A stretch of 64,000 nucleotides of DNA from Malania oleifera (lineage: Eukaryota; Streptophyta; Magnoliopsida; Santalales; Ximeniaceae), in contig NC_080422.1 in assembly GCF_029873635.1 (NCBI RefSeq), positions 10,385,764 to 10,449,763 of the forward strand, read 5' to 3'. Positions 58,644 through 64,000 of this stretch are shown here, piece by piece. Below the pieces are notes generated by a model. The model was not told the origin of the DNA and did no database searches. It worked only from the letters and a program-made list of their open reading frames with translations. Position 1 is the stretch's first letter; each line of letters begins with the position of its first letter. The position numbers and the translations under genes are program-made.

Positions 58644-60604
58644 CATTAGAGAGTCGAGCCATTAATTAATTAGAAATTATCCTAAGTTCAAATTTAATAA
58701 AACTTTTAATTACTCCTTATTTTGTGAATATTGTAATTTGTAAATAATCTTGATTAATTGAAAATATTTTACTTCCATAATTTGTAAATAACTAAAATTA
58801 GTTAAAAATATTTTGTTTCCTAATTTTGTGAATATTAATTGTAGATATATTGTTTCCAAATATTTTGAATAGAGCACATTAATTGTAAGATATTTTGAAT
58901 AAGTAGATATTTTGTATATTAATCGTAAATATTTTGTTTCCTTATTCTTTTGTTTCCAAATTTTTTGTGAATAAACATATTAATTGCATATATTGTGAAT
59001 ATATATATATTAATGGTAGGTATCTTGTTCCCATATTGTTTATAGCATGTGAATAAATGTGGGGATAGTGGGATTAAATTAAAATTTGAATTCACACACT
59101 TTCACGCTCTATACCCGAGCTTTCCTTACTAGGACTAGATAGGAGTGTAATAGCGTCAGTCCCTTCGTGGCAGAGCTTGATGGGACCCGCGAACCACTCC
59201 ACTCAGTACGGGTTTTATCCGGACCCCAATGGGGGAGGATGAAATTCCAAACTGGGAACCTTTTATCAATAGGGTTAGAGCCTACCCACACATACTTGTC
59301 TATAATCTTCTCTAACTAGGATAGAGCCATGAAGAACCCTATATATACATACCTACCCTGGGTTGGGACATCCTTATCCCCATACCGTCTATTATATATA
59401 TGTTGTGAGATACCTTGTATTATACCATGCATGCCGCATCCATTTTAGACTTACATACTACTTAGCCAGTATTTTGAAAAAGCCCAATAATGAGACCATG
59501 GCACATCCTTTCAAAAATGAAGCACTTGGCCCAAGCATTTTAAAATATGGGTCGGCCCAACCCTTTTCAAATAACTCGGGCCCAATTCTTTAAAAGCAAA
59601 CTTGGGCCCGACCTTTTTCTAAGCAAAAACTTGGCCCATGCCTTATTCTCAAAAATGGTCAAACCCAGATTTCAAAAGAGGACTTCAACCCCATTGCCTA
59701 AAAATTTGGGCCAATATTTTTTCAAGTAATCCAAGCCCAATTCCTTTTCAACTAGGGCCTCAGCCCATCATGAAATATGGGTCGACCCAATCCTTTTCAA
59801 ATAAATCGGGCCCAATTCTTTAAAAACAAACATAGGACCAACATTTTCCTAAGTGAAAACTTGGCCCAGACATGATCTCCAAAGAGGGTCAAACCCAGAT
59901 TTCCAAAAATGGGCTTCAGCCCTATCACCTAAAAATTCGGGCCAACATTTTTTTGAGTAATCCAAGCCCAATTCCTTTTCAACTAGGACCTTAACCCATC
60001 ATGAAATAGTTCGAAGCCCATATTTTAAAATACTTGAGGCCCAAGTGCACACTAAAGTCCATAAGTCCACATTGAATGAATCCGATGGGTTGACTAGCCT
60101 GGGTCAACCCCAACCTCAGAACATAATTTGACCCTTTATAGAATCTGAGGTACATGGACCATTATCAAGGAAATGAATGGGTAAGGGAGAAATTGAATTG
60201 AAATCGTGACCCATCAATGGTCATGTTAATCTTGACCCGTTTCATTAGTGGGATTTTTTCTAAAATTCTAGCTAAGTAGTAATTTAGGACATCATATTCA
60301 TGCATTTCATTTCATACATAGTCATGCACGATAGGCTGCATGCACGTTTATATCATTATTTGTATGTATAAGTGCACTAGTTGCATCCATGCATAAACAC
60401 CCATTGCATAACCTTATTGTGCATTCCATGCTCAATTTCATTACTATACATGCATAGTCATCTCCACTGAGTCAGTAATCATATCCCAATTTCCTGTAAA
60501 ACCAGTGTGCCAAGGTGGTGAAATCGAGATTTGAAATTCTAAAAGCAGGCGAAACAGAATGGTTTCTGCACATCCTTTTAAGTTATTGACAAAGGGTTAG
60601 ACTC

Positions 60605-62025
60605 ATGCGGAAGGATCTAGAAGGTCAGATGTGCTCTCCCGCACCAATTCCTAAAGATGTCCATCAAGGTATGCGAAAAATTAAGAATCAGATGGAGGAG
60701 GTAGCCCCCTCGTGGAGCCAAACTACACGACTTCCAAAGCAGGCAGTTGAAAACAAGCCTTTGTTCCAACCATGGTTGATGGAGTCGCTAGCTGGTCTAG
60801 GCTTAAGCCTACACACATTTGTCCTATCAACCCAGGATATGAAACCTCAACTGGAGAGAGATGTCCAAGATCCGCCCTTCATCAATCCTAAGATTCAAGA
60901 AGGGGGAATAGCTAAAGAAATGGGCAAAGAGCAGATACCTAATGAAGAAATGGATCATAAGAATGGAGTCTGGGAAGAACAGCTGCAAGCTATGCAAAAG
61001 GCAAACATGTCTGGTTCATCGGATGCTTTCAATCCTTGTCTAATGTCAAATTCGATCTTACCCCAAAATCTCAAAGTCCCAAATTTTGCAAAGTTTAGTG
61101 GGTCTGAGTGTCCACTAGCTCACTTGGGACTGTATTTACAGAAGATGGCCGCATATTGTGATAATGATGATCTGCTCATCCATTGTTTCCAAAGTAGTTT
61201 AACAGGGGAAGCTCTAGAATGGTGTCACCAGTAAAAGTACATACATGGAGAGATTTAGCTCGCGCTTTTATGACTCAATATCGCCAGGAGGCAGTTCTAA
61301 TTTCAAAGAGTAGGGAGGAGAAGACGAGCGATTGCTCTTATCAAAAGAGGGAGATGACAGCCCAGAGTTGCCCTATGATAGGAAAAGGGAAACTAGTTTA
61401 CCCATATCCATGTGTTGCCCATTTCCCTAAAAGGAGCCCCAAGAATAGTCCCAATCGGGTAGTCATCCAAGAGCAAATTGAAGATGCAATCAATATGGGG
61501 AAAGCAAAGTGCTCGGAGTCAGAACGAAGCCTTGTTAAATGGGTTGATAGAAAGAAAAGTAAGAAAGCCCAAATGACGCAAGAGCAATGTTGTCAGACAG
61601 TCTCGCACATCGAATCTAAAAGCAACCTCGTTTTTAGACACCATGATGATCAGACTGTACATGCAAGCACAAGGCCTTTGGTCATGCCCGCCCATGTTCA
61701 AACACAAGATAGAGGTGTCCAGAGGAAAGTCAGAAAGATAGACCGTATCCCGATGACCTACGCAGAATTATTTCCACAATTGGTTGAAAGACATCTAGTT
61801 GCGCCTACGCCTGGAGCGTTGGTAGAGTTCCCTTACCCAAGATGGTACAACCCAAATGCTCACTGTGAGTATCATGCTAAGGCAATAGGCCATTCAATTG
61901 AAAAATGCTGGGCCTTTAAGCAAAAAGTACAATCATTGAGAGAGGCTGGTTGGTTAACCTTCGATGTCAAGCAACCAAGGGTCCAGGGGAATCCTTTTCC
62001 CAAACACGAGGAAGGAAGTGGTTAA
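60605..62025 (+). pseudogene. Tat-type gag, frameshifted
   Basis: Frame 1 (60605-61234) contains the gag core NLKVPNFAKFSGSECP, then HLGLYLQKMAAYCDND and SSLTGEALEWC. The frame then shifts: HTWRDLARAFMTQYR, which normally follows in the same protein, is in the frame that runs to 62025. After that the sequence jumps to a region with RIPMTYAELFPQLVE and WYNPNAHCEYHAKAIGHSIE, ending in WAFKQKVQSLREAGW, a Cys/His motif conserved near the C-terminus of Tat/Ogre gag. Relative to usual family length, a piece between the two blocks seems lost. The role would be capsid and RNA packaging; this copy is broken. Confidence 0.8.
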
Positions 62026-63504
62026 CATATCAGAGAGGTTCCCAAATCAACGGTTTCGGTTGTTATCCATAGAGGCTAAAGTGTTGGAGTACTGAACTTT
62101 TTGACTATCTAATCCTTTTCGGTTGATATTCTTTTGTTTTCCCCATTGTTATTTGCATTTTGTGATCCGTGGACGCCTGTGTCTCGGAAGATTTTCTATA
62201 TTCAATAAAATGAATTATGCATCTTACTTGCATCATGAGTCCAGTTGCCAAATATTGTTTGCTTATGTTTCATGCGGGAATAGGGAAAGTAATATTGCTA
62301 GCGTTCATGAGCTAGAAAGAGATATTAAAGGATGAAACAATCATTGCATTCAGAGGTTATGAAGAAGTTTTTTTTTTACTTTCCAAGGAGTTCAACAAGG
62401 TGGCTGCACTGTTTTGATAAATTAATCACTCATGTTTTGATCAAATGATGGATGGCCCTCTTTGGCTGACCAGTTATCCCTAAAAGAACCCAAATAATGA
62501 TTTACCATTTGTTAACCAAATTGAGCCTAAATGTTAAACCAGCTTTTTCCTAAAAGTCAGATCACCAAAAAGCTAACCTGGGTTTGGGTCCCTTAAGCGT
62601 TTGGCAAATCATTTGAGACAATAGTCATTACCAAAAGGATGGCAGGCCATTATTCTGCTACCCAAAAGAAAGTCAAAGAAGAAATCCCTTGACAACCCTT
62701 TTGAGCCCGAAAAATTCATTCCTTGATTAACCTGTTGAAGGATCACACCCCACACTGGGGCAGTTTTTAAAAGACTGGTTCCAATTGAAGTTCAAATGAA
62801 AATGAGGTCAAGTTTCCTTTATAAAAGGAAAAGTGAAAGTTGCAGTAAAAGAAGAAGATTAAAAGAGAAAGGAAAAAAGAAAAACAGGAGGAAAAAGAAA
62901 GAAAATAAGGGACTTGCTACATATGTGATCTTTGACCAAATTACCCTTGATGAAATTGATGATTTCGAGCCTTATGTAACTCCTTTCTTCTTCAACCCAC
63001 ATCCTTAGCCTACATTACGGTCCAACTGAAAGTCCTGACCAGATTGGTATACATTGTTGTCTTAAATGATTTGTCAGACTCAATATTGAGTCTGAACTAC
63101 ATAATGACCTGATCCTGAAAAGGTACGTAGGCAGCTTGTTTAAAATAACAAGTTCGGTCAACATCCTGCAAAAGCGCCTCAACTCGAACCAGGGGCATAA
63201 AGCATTATTTGGGGTGGTATTTTTGAGCCTTAGTTTTCCTTTTATTCTGAAATCCTACATCCCTAAGCCTACGTTTCGTCCCGAGTCTTAAAGACCATCT
63301 TGAGATCAAAGCATGAGTTGATGAAACAGGGGCAGTTGAAGAGAATGACAGTCATCTAGGCTGGGAAACCAACGTTACATAACTTTTGAATACTGGTATG
63401 AACTTTTCCTATGATAGCATTGAAACATGGTAAAACATTTATTTTGTGCATATGGCTTTTGATTTAGCAAATTGATGTCATAGTTGCATAATCATTTCTC
63501 GTTC

Positions 63505-63538
<34 letters not shown>

Positions 63539-64000
63539 AACCCTTCTTATTCTTTAGAGCATTAAAAGAGGATAGATAGTCAAAAAGTTTCAGAATCACC
63601 AGAGGTTTCTATAAAGAAGATCCTAGTGGAGAAAAAACAGTCAAATTGGGGCAAATGTTATGTCAAGTTCAAAAGGAATCCAACAATAGAGTCAAGATCA
63701 TTGGCAGATGAATTTAACTGGGGCAAATTTCGAGTTTAGTCTCAGCACGTCCCATTCAAGCACCTTCTTATCAGATTGGAATATGAAATCAGAGTCAAGA
63801 TCATCTGTAGGCCCATTCAACTAGGGGCAGATTTTGTGATTTTCATTTAAGCTGAGTCAATCACTTTCATGACCGGATAAATAAAGAAGATTAAGCCAAG
63901 ATCAGTTATAGATCCATTCAAATATGGCAAGTTTCATGTGGAGACCAAAGATGAGGTCATTGATCATGAGCGCATTGGGAGAAAAGATTCGTGCATTGTC
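62026..64000 (+). other. 3' non-coding region of the second Tat element
   Basis: It parallels the first element: CACACCCCACACTGGGGCAG at 62740 against 37540, GTCCTGACCAGATTGGTATAC at 63030 against 37835, and the CAACTGGGGCAAATTT-like blocks at 63640-63960. It includes an A-run of about 30 (63508-63537). No protease, reverse transcriptase, RNase H or integrase motif. Confidence 0.7.

Larger units (their letters stand above)
55345..64000 (+). mobile_element. Second Tat/Ogre-type element, 5' part, runs off the window
   Basis: 5' LTR 55345-58622, tRNA-Arg PBS 58626-58643, leader repeats, a non-coding stretch, a frameshifted gag (60605-62025) and a 3' non-coding region similar to 37200-39240 of the first element. 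Only about 300 bp separate gag from that region, so pol is deleted. The 3' LTR, if present, lies outside. It is inserted in the RNase H reading frame of a LINE. The left 5-bp flank is TGCAC. Confidence 0.85.

Overview
The window is nuclear DNA of a flowering plant, almost certainly a eudicot. The evidence is split genes with GT-AG introns, an AT-rich background, a plant-specific WRKY gene, and plant LTR retrotransposons of the Tat/Ogre (Gypsy) and SIRE-like (Copia) types. I cannot name the species. Only two host genes can be supported; they occupy the left 24.4 kb and face each other.

Host genes. (1) Positions 978-18810 on the + strand hold a nine-exon gene for a 1504-residue WD40-repeat protein that resembles the plant relatives of WDR7 / Rabconnectin-3 beta. 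All exons join in frame. Its large introns carry antisense LINE remnants, two small Tourist-like MITEs and several local duplications. (2) Positions 24406-19488 on the - strand hold a two-exon group IIc WRKY transcription factor of 254 residues. A 4.15 kb intron splits the WRKY domain, and that intron contains a tandem duplication and a candidate non-coding TIR element. The two stop codons are about 680 bp apart, with a (GA)n tract between them. Upstream of the WRKY gene lie a TATA box, a G-box and W-boxes.

Right 39 kb. From about 25 kb to the end the window is layered transposable elements. A candidate tRNA-derived SINE is followed by an LTR fragment with its primer-binding site and a truncated SIRE-like LTR. 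A minus-strand SIRE-like Copia element (5' LTR 46623-48693, PBS, gag) is split inside gag by a 14.25 kb Tat/Ogre-type element (32235-46486, target duplication AGGTG). That element lacks gag and pol. It carries a 46-bp hairpin-forming tandem repeat array, and the array is split in turn by a 2.1 kb solo LTR (40481-42585, target duplication ATATT). This three-level nest is supported at each junction. Further right are a second SIRE-like LTR (49717-51756), Tat-like internal debris, two LINE 3' ends (one with a full RNase H domain), and the 5' part of a second Tat-type element (55345 to the window end). The second Tat element keeps a frameshifted gag but has no pol between gag and its 3' non-coding part.

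I found no rRNA, tRNA or CRISPR features, and no clearly new host system. The most unusual signals are the 46-bp array whose units form stem-loops with matched stem changes, the GC-rich exon-like block inside the Tat LTRs ending at a GTAAGT donor-like site, and the different short GC-rich motif clusters at equivalent positions of related LTRs.
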